Below the pieces are notes generated by a model, which did not search any database, was not told the DNA's origin, and saw nothing but the letters and a program-made list of their open reading frames with translations. Both the position numbers and the translations under genes were made by a program. Below, piece after piece: positions 1 to 9,300 of a DNA stretch of 64,000 bases; positions within the stretch are counted from its first letter, which is position 1; the number at the start of each line of letters is the position of its first letter. This stretch comes from Prado023 sp963788325 (lineage in GTDB: Bacteria > Actinomycetota > Actinomycetes > S36-B12 > CAIYMF01): positions 1-64,000 of the forward strand of contig CAWBGJ010000008.1 of NCBI GenBank assembly GCA_963788325.1, read 5' to 3'.

Positions 1-617
1 TCGGGATCGTCGACGACGCCGGCTACCAGGGCCTGCCGACCGCCTGGCTCGGGCTGGACGCCTACGACCAGATGCGCAGCGCCGTTCGGCCCGAGTTCGC
101 CGGTCAGGCCCCCACGGCCGCCGTTTTCGGACTTGCCCTTGACCCGGGCGTCACAGCCGAGCAGGTCAGCGCGCCGCCCGGCATGGCGATCGTCAGCAAC
201 ACCGACACCTACCTGTCCATCCCGGGCACGCGCGAGCAGCGCTCCAGCCTGAACGCCATCATCTACGCCAGCCTCGCTGTGGCGGGCCTGGTCGTAGCGC
301 TGTTCTTCGCCCTGGTCGTGCTCGAGAAGCGCGAGCTGTTCGCCGCACTCAAGGCCCTGGGTGCCTCGACCGCGCGCCTGGGGTCGGGCGTGGTGCTCCA
401 GGCCCTGGGTGCCACGGTCACCGCCGTGATCGTGGGGGCCAGCGCGGCCTGGCTCGTGGGCAAGCTGCTGCCCACCGACATCCCCTTCCTGTTCCGCCCG
501 GAGACGCTGGTCGCCTCGGCTGCCCTGACCGTGACCGCCGGCGTGGTCGGTGCCCTGTTGTCCCTGCGCCGCATCAGCCGGATCGACCCGGCCACCGCCC
601 TAGGAGGCACCCTGTGA
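1..617 (+). CDS. FtsX-type ABC transporter permease (5' truncated)
   Basis: C-terminal part of a MacB/FtsX-family permease; the frame is open back to base 3, so the start lies upstream of the window. What remains is an extracytoplasmic segment followed by three membrane helices: one after the EQRSSLNAI segment, one around GVVLQALGATVTAVIVGAS and one around LVASAALTVTAGVVGALL. It ends in RRISRIDPATALGG, the usual FtsX C-terminus. The stop codon overlaps the next gene's start (GTGA), so the two are almost certainly one exporter, probably a macrolide/lipoprotein-type or DevC-like system. Substrate unknown. Confidence 0.85.
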   Translation, partial: GIVDDAGYQGLPTAWLGLDAYDQMRSAVRPEFAGQAPTAAVFGLALDPGVTAEQVSAPPGMAIVSNTDTYLSIPGTREQRSSLNAIIYASLAVAGLVVALFFALVVLEKRELFAALKALGASTARLGSGVVLQALGATVTAVIVGASAAWLVGKLLPTDIPFLFRPETLVASAALTVTAGVVGALLSLRRISRIDPATALGGTL

Positions 618-1342
618 CGACCATCCTCACCGTCGACTCGGTGACCAAGACCTACGGCGAGGGCCACACGGCCGTGACCGCTGTGCACGAAGCCTCGCTG
701 AGCGTCGACCAGGGCGAGTTCGTCTCCCTGCTCGGGCCCTCCGGGTCGGGCAAGACGACGCTGATCTCGATGATCGGCGGCCTGCTGACGCCCACCTCGG
801 GCAGCATCACGCTCGGCGAGGTCACGGTCAGCGACCTGGGTGCCAAGGAGCTGACCACGCTGCGCGCCGAGCGAGTCGGATTCGTGTTCCAGGCCTCCAA
901 CCTCGTGCCGTTCCTCACCGCACGGGAGAACCTGCTCTGGGTCGCTGGCCTGCGCAAGGACCGCCGTGGCCGTGCGGCGAAGAAGGCTGCCGCGGAGCGT
1001 GCCGACCAGCTCCTCGAGGAGCTCGGCCTCACCGAGCGAGCCGGCAACGTGCCCGAGAAGCTGTCCGGCGGCGAGCGGCAGCGTGTCGCGATCGGCCGTG
1101 CGCTGATGAACGACCCGGACCTCGTGCTCGTCGACGAGCCCACGGCCTCGTTGGACACGACCATGGGTCGCCAGGTGGTCCAGCTCATGGCCCGCGAGAT
1201 CAAGGACCGGGGCAAGACCGGGATCATGGTCACCCACGACCTGCGCATGGTCGAGTACACCGACCGGGTCTTCGAGATCACCGACGGTCAGCTCACCGAT
1301 GGTGGCGACCCGATCGAGCGGGCGGCCTCCGCGGCGCACTAG
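614..1342 (+). CDS. ABC transporter ATP-binding protein (LolD/MacB/DevA type)
   Basis: ATPase subunit that powers the permease encoded just upstream (4-bp GTGA overlap, GTG start). The 242-aa protein shows Walker A GPSGSGKTT near residue 42, a Q-loop in VFQASNLVPFLT, the signature LSGGERQR near residue 150, Walker B LVLVDEP and a switch histidine in MVTHD. Length and motif set are those of the LolD/MacB group, which drive FtsX-type permeases by mechanotransmission. The cargo cannot be told from sequence. Confidence 0.9.
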   Translation: MTTILTVDSVTKTYGEGHTAVTAVHEASLSVDQGEFVSLLGPSGSGKTTLISMIGGLLTPTSGSITLGEVTVSDLGAKELTTLRAERVGFVFQASNLVPFLTARENLLWVAGLRKDRRGRAAKKAAAERADQLLEELGLTERAGNVPEKLSGGERQRVAIGRALMNDPDLVLVDEPTASLDTTMGRQVVQLMAREIKDRGKTGIMVTHDLRMVEYTDRVFEITDGQLTDGGDPIERAASAAH

Positions 1343-1356
1343 GTTCCCGGCGGCAG

Positions 1357-1405
1357 TCTGCGTAGTCGTTTCGACAGGCTCCTGCGGGCGAATCGACTAC
1401 GCAGA
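1357..1405. repeat. Palindromic element, family A copy 1
   Basis: Arms 1357-1373 and 1389-1405 are 17 nt with one mismatch (TCTGCGTAGTCG in the left arm), and the loop is 15 nt. A second copy with the same arm sequence and loop length, but an unrelated loop, lies at 29425-29473. It sits 14 bp after the ABC ATPase stop. It may act as a terminator, but there is no T-run. Confidence 0.75.
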
Positions 1406-1453
1406 ACGATGTCCCGGCTTGGGTTGGACCTCGAGATGGCCGATGATGCCGGC

Positions 1454-2720
1454 ATGCGCATTCCTGCCCTCTCCTCGCTGGCGGTCGGTGTGGCCGTGTC
1501 GGTCGCCTCCGTGGCGCTGATCAGCGCGCCTGCGCCAGGGGCCGCCGTGGAGTCCTATCCCGGTGCCCGCCAGCGGTGTGCTCACGCTGACCGGATCGGG
1601 CTGGGGCCACGGGCGGGGCATGAGCCAGTGGGGCGCCCACCAGGCCGCGACCGAGGGTCGCAGCCACCAGCAGATCCTCGCGTTCTACTACCCCGGCACC
1701 GCCCTGAGCGCGTTGCCCGGGGCCAACGTCCGGGTCCTGCTCACCAGCGACACCGGCCGAGACCTGATCGTGCGAGCCGCACCGAAGCTGACCGCCACCT
1801 ACACGAGCGCTGCTGGTCCGCAGCGGGTCGTCCTGCCGAGCAGGCCCACGAGGTGCAAGTCCTCGGCCACCCGGTGGCGGGCTCGCGCGGTGAGCACGGG
1901 GGTCCGGGTCAGCGCCTACTGCAAGCGCTGGGTCACCGTCGTGCCGGGGTCGAAGGTGCGATCCGGGACCGTCGGCTTCGAGGTGCCTGGCGCGCTCGTC
2001 GGTACCCAGAACGGCTCCGCGCGGCGTGGCTACCGCGGCATCGTGTCCGCCACGCGCACCGGATCGCGGTCGGTCCAGGTCATCAACACCGTGCCGATGG
2101 AGCAGTACCTGCGCACGGTCGTCGCGGCCGAGGTCTCCCCGTCCTGGCCGCGCGAGTCATTGCGCGCCCAGGCCATTGCGGCGCGCAGCTACGCCGCGCA
2201 CGAGGCGATCGGTCGGGCCAAGTACGGCTTCGACGTCTATGACTCGGTGCGCTCCCAGGCGTATCGGGCAGCGGTGGCCTACGACGACCGCTGGCGGGTC
2301 GTGGCCAGTCGTGAGCACCCAGACACGGATGCTGCGATCCGCGACACTGCCCGTGTCCACGTGACGGTGGCTGGCACTCCGGCCCTGACCCAGTTCAGCG
2401 CCTCAAACGGTGGCGTGACTGCCGCGTCACCGCTGTCCTACATGCTCGTGAAGGCCGACCCCTGGGATGCCGCCGCCCGCAGCAACCCGCGCCTGACCTG
2501 GAGCGACTCGGTCAGTGCCAGCGCCCTGCGCGCCCGCTGCCCGCGGATCGGTGCGCCCTCGGCCGTCCGGGTGCTCCAGCGCGAGGGAGCGGGGCGCTGG
2601 GGCGGTCGGATCGCTGCACTAGAGATCGTCGGCTCGGCGGGAACCTGCACCTTGGACTCCGACTCGGCGATCCGTTCGGCGTTCGGGGTCTACAGCTCGG
2701 TGTTCACCGTCTCCGGGTAG
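1454..2720 (+). pseudogene. SpoIID/LytB-domain secreted protein, apparent frameshift
   Basis: Residues starting MRIPALSSLAVGVAVS form a signal peptide in one frame. The rest of the protein continues from about 1563 in another frame, beginning VPASGVLTLTGSGWGHG. Deleting one C from CCC at 1559-1561 joins them cleanly as ...ESYPVPASGVLTL. The downstream part has the SpoIID core: GWGHGRGMSQWGA, then PMEQYLRTVVAAEVSPSW with AIAARSYA, and SNGG near the C-terminus. In Bacillus SpoIID is a lytic transglycosylase acting on denuded glycan; in actinobacteria such proteins are exported and of uncertain role. The single-base insertion is either a sequencing error or a real disruption that removes secretion. 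An initiation at GTG 1563 would give a protein without a signal peptide. Confidence 0.75.
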
Positions 2721-2764
2721 CCGCCCACCTCGTGGTGTCCGCGGTTCACGGCTGCCCGCGCGGG

Positions 2765-3436
2765 TCAGTTCGTGGGCAGCTGATGGCCTTCGGAGGCCTG
2801 GACCACGACGAAGCCCTGGCCGGTCAGCGCGAGCTGGAAGGCCTCGCCCGAGCCTCGGCCGATCAGCGCACCGGCCTTGGCCGTCTTGCGCATCCCCGAC
2901 TTCAGGGTGGTCGACCAGGCCACCGCGCTCTGCATGTCGACGAAGGTGGGCACGTCGACGTTGAGCACCACAGGGGTGCCGTGGACCGTGATGGCCAGGA
3001 CGCCGGTGCCGGTGAACGTCGTGTTGAACAGTCCGCCGCTGGCGATCGAGGCGCCCTGCGACCCGGGTGATGTCCCAGGTCAGGCGAGCTCTCGAACCCC
3101 AGGACGTTGCGGCCGTTGACCGTCACCGACTCGCCCTCGAGGTGCAGCAGGAAGATCTCGTCGGCGTCCCGGGCAAGGAACACGTCGCCGCTGCCGCTGA
3201 CCTTCATCAGCGCCATGCCCTCGCCGGTGAACGCCTTCTTGAGGAACTTGGCCGATCCCACCACTGCCCTCGTAGCTGAAGTCGACGTCGCCCTGGTAGG
3301 CGACCATCGAGCCCTGCAGGGCGTAGAAGTGCCCACCGGTGCCGGCCAGGCGCACCTTGAGCATCCGGTTGTTCTGCTTGGTGAACGTGCCGGGGTCGGT
3401 CGTGGCCTCGGTGTTGGCGAAAAGGTCGCTGCGCAT
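2765..3436 (-). pseudogene. AIM24-family protein, three apparent frameshifts
   Basis: Homology to the AIM24 family (TIGR00266-like) is spread over different frames. The N-terminus begins MRSDLFANTEATTDPGTF at 3436. A second frame carries KFLKKAFTGEGMALMKVSGS and a third carries LNVDVPTFVDMQSAVAWSTT to the end. Removing one base near 3250, one near 3084 and one near 3053 restores a continuous ~220-aa protein (GIGKFLKK, then SSLTWDITRVAGASIASGGL). AIM24 proteins are double-psi beta-barrel-like and of unclear function. All three changes are extra C/G bases, like the one in the preceding gene, which points to poor local sequence quality or to recent decay. Confidence 0.7.
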
Positions 3437-3456
3437 GGACTCCAGTGTGCCCTGCG

Positions 3457-4698
3457 CTACAGGGGTTTCTCCTGCTGGCCCTCGAGGTCGTGGTGGTTGA
3501 TGTGCGGCGGGCCCTCGAAGGGGTGCAGGTCCGGGTGCGGCGCGGGGTGGTACTCATGCATCGACTGCTCGTCGGGCAGCATCGCCTCGACGTCGTCGGC
3601 GTTGGTGGCATGCAGCATGAGCCGGAAGGCCCACCCGAGCAGGACGCCGATCGCCGAGAGGCTGGCCACCCACCCCCACGGGTCCGGGAAGGTGGTCAGC
3701 TTGAAGCAGAGGAAGCCGACCACGGCCGCGGCCGGGAGCGTGAAGATCCATGCGACGACCATCTCGCCGATCTTGCGCCCGTTCAGGCCGCTGCCGGCCG
3801 CCGCGCCGCCGCCCATCACGGAGGCCGCTGCTGCCTGCGTTGTCGAGATCGGGATGCCCAGGTTCGTGGCGCCGAAGATGGAGGTGACCGCACCGATGTT
3901 GGCCGCCACCCCGGAGTTGGCATTGAGCTTGGTGATCCGCAGGCCCATCGTCTCGATGATCTTCCAGCCACCCCACATGGTGCCGAACGCGATCATCGAG
4001 TAGGCCGAGAGCTCGACCCAGAGGGGGATGGAGTCGTCGACCGAGAGGTACCCACCGGAGACCAGGGCGAACGCGATGACGCCCATGGTCTTCTGCGCGT
4101 CATTGGCGCCGTGGCCGAAGGACACGGCAGCCGCGGAGATGATCTGCAGCCACTTGAACGGCTTCGCGTCATCGGACCAGTGCGTCACCCGCTGCAGCAG
4201 CGCCACGAGATACATCGCGAGGAAGGCCACGGTGAACGCCACGAGGGGGGAGATCACGATCGCCAGGGCAGCCTTCTCGATGCTGCTCCACTTGATCACG
4301 TCGGCACCGCCGGCCGACAGGCCGGCACCCAGCAGCCCACCGATCAGGGCGTGACTCGACGAGGAGGGCATGCCGACCGCCCACGTGAGGTAGTTCCAGA
4401 AGATCGCCCCGAGCAGGGCGCCGAACGCCACGCCCAGCCCGACGGGGACACCGCCGGACTGGTAGCCCAGCGCCTCCACGTCCACGGTCTTGGCCACCGT
4501 GTTGGCCACGGCCGTGCCCACCACGAACAGTGCGACGAAGTTGAAGAAGGCTGCCATGTAGACCGCATGCCGCGGCTTCATGGCGCGCGTGGCCACCACG
4601 GTCGACGTCGAGTTCGCCGCGTCGTGGAAGCCATTCGTGAAATCGAAGAGGAGCGCCAGGAGGACGACACCGACGACTGCAACGAGGACCATGTCCAT
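3457..4698 (-). CDS. pit: Low-affinity inorganic phosphate transporter, PiT family
   Basis: Integral membrane phosphate/cation symporter. The two PiT signature repeats are visible, FTNGFHDAANSTST near the N-terminus and GHGANDAQKTMGV in the middle, with about ten hydrophobic segments; ~413 aa is normal length. I place the start at ATG 4698 rather than the upstream TTG 4707, because TACCTT lies 7 nt before it, consistent with a leaderless transcript. GTTCACC repeats spaced by 11 bp lie 75-90 bp upstream, so it is likely controlled by the PhoP/RegX3-type regulator. The C-terminal tail is rich in His and Pro. Confidence 0.93.
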   Translation of the reverse strand: MDMVLVAVVGVVLLALLFDFTNGFHDAANSTSTVVATRAMKPRHAVYMAAFFNFVALFVVGTAVANTVAKTVDVEALGYQSGGVPVGLGVAFGALLGAIFWNYLTWAVGMPSSSSHALIGGLLGAGLSAGGADVIKWSSIEKAALAIVISPLVAFTVAFLAMYLVALLQRVTHWSDDAKPFKWLQIISAAAVSFGHGANDAQKTMGVIAFALVSGGYLSVDDSIPLWVELSAYSMIAFGTMWGGWKIIETMGLRITKLNANSGVAANIGAVTSIFGATNLGIPISTTQAAAASVMGGGAAAGSGLNGRKIGEMVVAWIFTLPAAAVVGFLCFKLTTFPDPWGWVASLSAIGVLLGWAFRLMLHATNADDVEAMLPDEQSMHEYHPAPHPDLHPFEGPPHINHHDLEGQQEKPL

Positions 4699-4705
4699 GG
4701 CGCTC

Positions 4706-4711
4706 AAGGTA
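4706..4711 (-). promoter_or_regulatory. -10 element for leaderless pit
   Basis: TACCTT on the minus strand, 7 nt before ATG 4698; fits TANNNT. Confidence 0.5.
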
Positions 4712-4729
4712 GGCCCCCGGCTACCGCGC

Positions 4730-4789
4730 GTTCACCGCAGGGATGCCTTGCGCGATCAGTGGCCCCGCAGAGTTCACCTGGTGTTCATC
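4730..4789. promoter_or_regulatory. PHO box upstream of pit
   Basis: GTTCACC at 4772-4778 and GTTCATC at 4783-4789 are spaced exactly 11 bp, with a further GTTCACC at 4730-4736. This is the direct-repeat arrangement of actinobacterial PhoP/RegX3 operators. It lies just upstream of pit. Confidence 0.7.
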
Positions 4790-4809
4790 TGGATGTCCAT
4801 CGTGGGACA

Positions 4810-6108
4810 TCACGCCAGGGTGGTCAGCGCGTGGATCACCAGGCCCGCCAGGGCGCCGACGATGGTCCCGTTGATCCGGATGAACTGCAGGTCCCGGCCG
4901 ACCGCGAGCTCGATCCGGGTCGCGGTCTGCGGCCCGTCCCAGCGAGCCACGGTGTCGCTGATCACACTGGTGAGCTCCACCTTGTAGTCCGCGACGAGGT
5001 GCACCACCGTGTCGGTGATCCAGGCGTCCAGGCGCGCCTGCACAGTGGGATCCGTGGCCAGGGTCTGGCCAAGCTGGACCAGGGCGCCGCTGGTCCGGGT
5101 GCGCAGCTCGCTGTCCGGGTCGTCAGCGGCCTCGAGGAGCACGCGCTGGGCGGTCTCCCAGATCCGGTTGACCGAGCGCTGTACGTCCGGGTGGTCGTAC
5201 ATGTCGACCTTGGCCTGCTCGACCCGCTCCCGGGTGCTCTCGTTGGTCCGCAGGTCTTCGGCGAACTGCGTGAGCATCCGATCGATGGCCCGGCGGACGT
5301 CATGCTCGGGGTCGTCGCGCACGGCGGTCAGGAAGCGCACGAGCTCCAGGTGGATCCGGTCGCCGACCATGTCGTCGACGAATCGGGGCGACCAGCCCGG
5401 TGCCTGCTTCGTGACCACCTCGATGACCGAGCGGCGGTTGGCCGCGACCCAGGCGTGCAGCCGGTCGGCCAGGACGTCGACGATGCCGGTGTGCGCGCCG
5501 TCGGCCACCACCTGGCCCAGCAGGTGCCCCAGGGCGGGGGAGACCTCGGTGCGTGCGACCCGCTCGGCCAGGACACGTTCGATCATCGTGCGCATCTGCT
5601 CGTCGTCGAGCACGGCGAGCAGCCCGCGGACCGCCCGACCGAGCTCGCCGGCGACCCGGGTGGCGTGCTCGGGCTGCTCCAGCCAGACCCCAGCGCGCCG
5701 GGTCACCTCGGCGTCGGTGACCTTCTCGCGCACCACGTCATCGGTGAGGAAGTGGGTGCCGACGAACTCGCCGAGGGTGGCACCCATCTGGTCCTTGCGC
5801 GTAGGGATGATTGCGGTGTGCGGGATGGGCAGGCCCAGGGGGTGCCGGAACAGGGCAGTGACGGCGAACCAGTCGGCAAGCGCGCCCACCATGGCGGCTT
5901 CCGCACCGGCCTGGACGTAGCCCACCCACCCCTCCGGGCTGGCTCCGGCCATCACCAGCGTGAGCGCGAAGACCAGCGCGGCGAGGACGAACAGCCCGGT
6001 GGCCACGGCCTTCATCCGGCGCAGGCGGGTGCGACGCAGCTCGTCGGAACCACCCCACGGGCTCTCCAGGTCCGCACCCGGCGCTGCCGGTGCAGTAGCG
6101 GTCGTCAT
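4810..6108 (-). CDS. DUF445 membrane protein
   Basis: 432-aa DUF445-family protein. An N-terminal region carries a hydrophobic hairpin (ATGLFVLAALVFALTLVM), then the family block with ADWFAVTALFRHPLGLPIPH, a long helical middle section rich in charged residues, and a final membrane anchor in NGTIVGALAGLVIHAL. DUF445 proteins resemble the YheB/YjiN group; no enzymatic activity is established. ATG 6108 follows a GGGAGATGCC ribosome binding site. It is followed on the same strand by pit, but PHO boxes in between suggest separate promoters. Confidence 0.85.
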   Translation of the reverse strand: MTTATAPAAPGADLESPWGGSDELRRTRLRRMKAVATGLFVLAALVFALTLVMAGASPEGWVGYVQAGAEAAMVGALADWFAVTALFRHPLGLPIPHTAIIPTRKDQMGATLGEFVGTHFLTDDVVREKVTDAEVTRRAGVWLEQPEHATRVAGELGRAVRGLLAVLDDEQMRTMIERVLAERVARTEVSPALGHLLGQVVADGAHTGIVDVLADRLHAWVAANRRSVIEVVTKQAPGWSPRFVDDMVGDRIHLELVRFLTAVRDDPEHDVRRAIDRMLTQFAEDLRTNESTRERVEQAKVDMYDHPDVQRSVNRIWETAQRVLLEAADDPDSELRTRTSGALVQLGQTLATDPTVQARLDAWITDTVVHLVADYKVELTSVISDTVARWDGPQTATRIELAVGRDLQFIRINGTIVGALAGLVIHALTTLA

Positions 6109-6212
6109 GGCATCTCCCTGCCCTGCGTCGAGGTGCCGAGTCTAGAGGGGTGCCCTCGGGCGGGTCGCCGATGCAGTACGGCCGCCCCGGGCGGCCCCGC
6201 GCCGGTGCGGCG

Positions 6213-7622
6213 TCAGTCGAGGATGGCGTGCGCCGCCCGGCGGTGGAACGTCACGGACAGCGCGAGGTCGTCGACGTGGATGCGCTCGTCGGCGTTGTGG
6301 TACCCGGACTCCACCACCTGTGCGGGGGTCGTGGCGATCGGGCTGAACCCGTAGGCGACGGTCCCGAAGTCGCGGCGCAGGTACACCGAGTCGGTGAACC
6401 CGGTGCTGAGCATCGGCAGCGGCTCGGCGCCGACCTCGTCGGCCAGGAACTCCCTGCACACGTCCCAGAGCACGCCTGCGGGCGGGGACGCGTTGCCCGC
6501 GACCGAGGGCACCGGGAAGGTCAGCTCGACGTCGTCGGCCAGGTCCCCGAGCCGTGCGCGGACCGCGGCGAGGACCTCGTCGTCGGTGGTGCCCGGCAGG
6601 ATCCGGGCGTCCAGGCCGACCGCGGCCCGCCCCGGGATGACATTCGATGCCGGCGCACCGTGCAGCAGCGTCGGGGTCATCGTGGTGCCACTGAGCGCCG
6701 GCAGCACGAACCCGAAGGTCGGGTGCAGTGGCGCTGCACGTTCGATCGCCGCGGCCACGCCCAGCTGCCGGGTCATGCCCGCCCCGAGCAGGGCGTCCAG
6801 GGTGGCGTGGATCGAGGGGTGGTCGCTGGGCTCCGGGTGGCCCGGGCCGATCGCGGTGAGCACCACGCCCAGCCGGGGGACCGGGTTGTCGCCCACACCA
6901 GGCATGGAGGCGTGGCCCGCCTCGCCGGGCACGTCGACGCGGACCGGGCACGTGCCCTTCTCCCCGATGCCGATCGCCGCGAGCAACCGGCCGTCGGCCA
7001 GGCGGTAGGGCAGTCCGCCGCCCTCGTTGAGCGCGTAGTCGACGGCCAGGTCCCGGCGGTGGGCCGTCAACCAGTTCATCCCGACCATCGCCGCCCCGTC
7101 CTCCTCATCCGAGGCGATCACCAGCAGCAGGTCACCGCGCGGTCGGAACCCGTCGCGGGCCAGCGACGCGAACGCGACCGCCCGCGCGGCCACCTCGCCC
7201 TTCATGTCCAGCGCCCCGCGACCCCACAGGTACCCGTCCTCGTCGAGGAAGGCCTCGAACGGCGGGTGGGTCCATGCGCGCGCATCGGCCGGGACGACGT
7301 CGCTGTGGCCTACGAACGCCAGGCTCGGTGCGCCCGGCGACGCCTCGACCGACGCAGTGTGCAGCCCCACGCCCTCGCCCGACGTCTCGCCCGACCCGCG
7401 CAGCCGCGCGATCAGGTTCAGCCGCGCCGGGTCCGGGCCGACGAGCTCGGCCTCGACGCCGGACTTGGCCAGGTACTCGGCCAGGGCATGGGCCACCTCG
7501 GTCTCGTTGCCGTTCGTCGAGTCGATGCGCAGCAGCGTCTGGGCCAGTGCGATCACCTCTGCGCGCAGGTCGGCGGCGTCGCTGGTGGTGGTGGTCGTGC
7601 TCGGGGCAGTCATGGCCCCCAT
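6213..7622 (-). CDS. M20 family metallopeptidase (ArgE/DapE/CPG2-like)
   Basis: Zinc-dependent amidohydrolase of the M20 family, 469 aa. Metal and catalytic motifs are in place: VGHSDVVP with the first His and catalytic Asp, GALDMKG with the bridging Asp, SDEEDGA with the general-base and ligand glutamates, and a C-terminal HNADERIHVDD with the last His. A dimerisation domain lies between. Such enzymes cleave N-acyl amino acids or dipeptides; the exact substrate is not predictable. Start could also be ATG 7613. Confidence 0.88.
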   Translation of the reverse strand: MGAMTAPSTTTTTSDAADLRAEVIALAQTLLRIDSTNGNETEVAHALAEYLAKSGVEAELVGPDPARLNLIARLRGSGETSGEGVGLHTASVEASPGAPSLAFVGHSDVVPADARAWTHPPFEAFLDEDGYLWGRGALDMKGEVAARAVAFASLARDGFRPRGDLLLVIASDEEDGAAMVGMNWLTAHRRDLAVDYALNEGGGLPYRLADGRLLAAIGIGEKGTCPVRVDVPGEAGHASMPGVGDNPVPRLGVVLTAIGPGHPEPSDHPSIHATLDALLGAGMTRQLGVAAAIERAAPLHPTFGFVLPALSGTTMTPTLLHGAPASNVIPGRAAVGLDARILPGTTDDEVLAAVRARLGDLADDVELTFPVPSVAGNASPPAGVLWDVCREFLADEVGAEPLPMLSTGFTDSVYLRRDFGTVAYGFSPIATTPAQVVESGYHNADERIHVDDLALSVTFHRRAAHAILD

Positions 7623-7778
7623 CGTGGCCTACGCCCCGGGCCCCTCGATCACGGGAGTCAACCTGGTGCCCCACTGCTCCAAGAGCAGCAGAACCTGTCC
7701 AGATCGTCGGGCGCGCGGGGCAGTCGGGGCGCGCCGGGCAGGTGCGGCGCCCGGGGGCAGGCGGGGTAGCCGCGCGGG

Positions 7779-9290
7779 TCAGGCGTTGCGCTCGAACATC
7801 CCGGCCACCGCGGCGAGGCCGAGCACCGAGCGCGCCGCGTACTCCGAGCGCCACATCCCGCCGTGGCAGGAGCCGTCGACGAACAGCTGCATCGGGTGCG
7901 CGATCGGAACCTCCGGATTCGCCGTCGAGGCCGGGTTGCGCAGGTCATGGACGAGTAGCGCGGCCATGATCGCGTTCGAGGTGTCCGGCTCGAAGATCTC
8001 CAGGCCGAACCGGTCCGCGCCGGCGTACGCCGCGGCCAGGCCCTTGTTCTTGACCACCGATCGGGTCCGGGTGCTCGGCGCCACGTTCAACGACACCCGC
8101 ACGCCGTCCTCGCGCGCGGCCATCGCCCGCCAGCGCTGCAGGCGCTTGGCCAGCAGGTAGTTGGGGCCCTGCTGGCTCACGAGGCAGTCGCAGATGCCGT
8201 ACTCGACCCCGTCCGGGGTGAACAGCGTCTCGGGGTAGTTCTGCTCGAACTGCCCGACCAGGCGCAGCGGTGAGCGGGCATAGCGCCACATGCCGGCGGA
8301 GCGCCACCGTCGCCGGGACTCCGCCACGGCCTCGATCGGAGCGGCGAACACGTCGGTCGGGGTGGCCAGCCAGGCCAGCATCAGGTCGTAGCCATCGCCG
8401 ATCAGGTCCATGCTGATCGCGTCGATGGCCAGCGAGACACGAACGTGCAGGGGACCGTCGGCGTACACGTAGTTGCCCAGGGTGAAGGGCCGCCCGATCC
8501 CGGCCAGCCAGGTCCGCACCTCGGGGGTCTGGGTCAGCAGGTCAGCCCCGGCGACGGCGGCCAGCGCATCGCCCTGCAGCTGGGTGCGATCGGGCATCCC
8601 TGCGGGGACCGGGACCTTCATTCGGCCGGCCCGGCCCTGGGCGTCGGCGATGACGCGGCGCCAGAGGTCCGGCCGCGGCAGGTCGACCGCCCAGACGGTG
8701 GCCTCCCAGTCCAGCAGGCAGGCCGCGGGGCCCATCTCCGCTCCGGCGCCGAGCACGGCGAAGTCCACTCCGTTGAGGTCCAGCCACTCGGGGTGGGTGA
8801 TCACCGCATCCAGTGCGTGCGCGAAGCTCGGCTCCACGGTCCCGGAGGCCACCCAGACATCGAGCTGGTGGTGCAGGTCCGCTCCGGAGAGCTGGCGGCC
8901 GTGGTACGGGACGACCAGCTCGGTCACGGCCCGCCCGGTGCCCACGACTTCGGCGGTGGCGAACTCGGGCTCGGGGTGCTCGGCCATCGCGGTGGCCAGG
9001 TCGGTGGTTCGCCCGTCGCGGGTGAACGTGAACCGCTCATGCAGGCTGGCCAGCCCGTCGCGGCTCATCGACACCGAACCGCCGGGGGCCGTAAGTCCGG
9101 ACTCGACGAGCTCCCGGGCCGGGGGCAGGTAGCCCTTGCGCCAGTTCGCGATCGCCTCGATCCGGGCGGCGAGCTCGGGATCCGTGCCTCGGGCAGCGTC
9201 GGCGAAGACCGTCCGGCCGGTGGCCATCGAGGACTGCTTGCCGCCCTCGATCGGGAAGTCGATGCCCCGCTGCGGGTCGAACTCGGGCAC
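7779..9290 (-). CDS. Conserved hypothetical with Rossmann-like GxGxxxG segment
   Basis: 503-aa protein I do not recognise by function. A segment near residue 180 (VDFAVLGAGAEMGPAACLL, then an acidic WEATVWAVD) looks like a nucleotide-binding Rossmann turn with the following beta strand. Other conserved-looking blocks are YGICDCLVSQQGPNYLLAKR with a Cys-x-Cys and FVDGSCHGGMWRSEYAARSV near the C-terminus. No signal peptide or clear membrane helix. GTG 9290 lies 10 nt after the glgA/glgM stop, so it is probably cotranscribed with it. A cytosolic dehydrogenase or methyltransferase-like enzyme is possible; this is inference only. Confidence 0.7.
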   Translation of the reverse strand: MPEFDPQRGIDFPIEGGKQSSMATGRTVFADAARGTDPELAARIEAIANWRKGYLPPARELVESGLTAPGGSVSMSRDGLASLHERFTFTRDGRTTDLATAMAEHPEPEFATAEVVGTGRAVTELVVPYHGRQLSGADLHHQLDVWVASGTVEPSFAHALDAVITHPEWLDLNGVDFAVLGAGAEMGPAACLLDWEATVWAVDLPRPDLWRRVIADAQGRAGRMKVPVPAGMPDRTQLQGDALAAVAGADLLTQTPEVRTWLAGIGRPFTLGNYVYADGPLHVRVSLAIDAISMDLIGDGYDLMLAWLATPTDVFAAPIEAVAESRRRWRSAGMWRYARSPLRLVGQFEQNYPETLFTPDGVEYGICDCLVSQQGPNYLLAKRLQRWRAMAAREDGVRVSLNVAPSTRTRSVVKNKGLAAAYAGADRFGLEIFEPDTSNAIMAALLVHDLRNPASTANPEVPIAHPMQLFVDGSCHGGMWRSEYAARSVLGLAAVAGMFERNA

Positions 9291-9300
9291 GCCGGGCGCC

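Noticed and set aside
3445..6354. 969-codon plus-strand open frame
   Set aside because: It runs antisense through pit and DUF445, has no domain, and reflects high-GC codon bias; the minus-strand genes have clear families.
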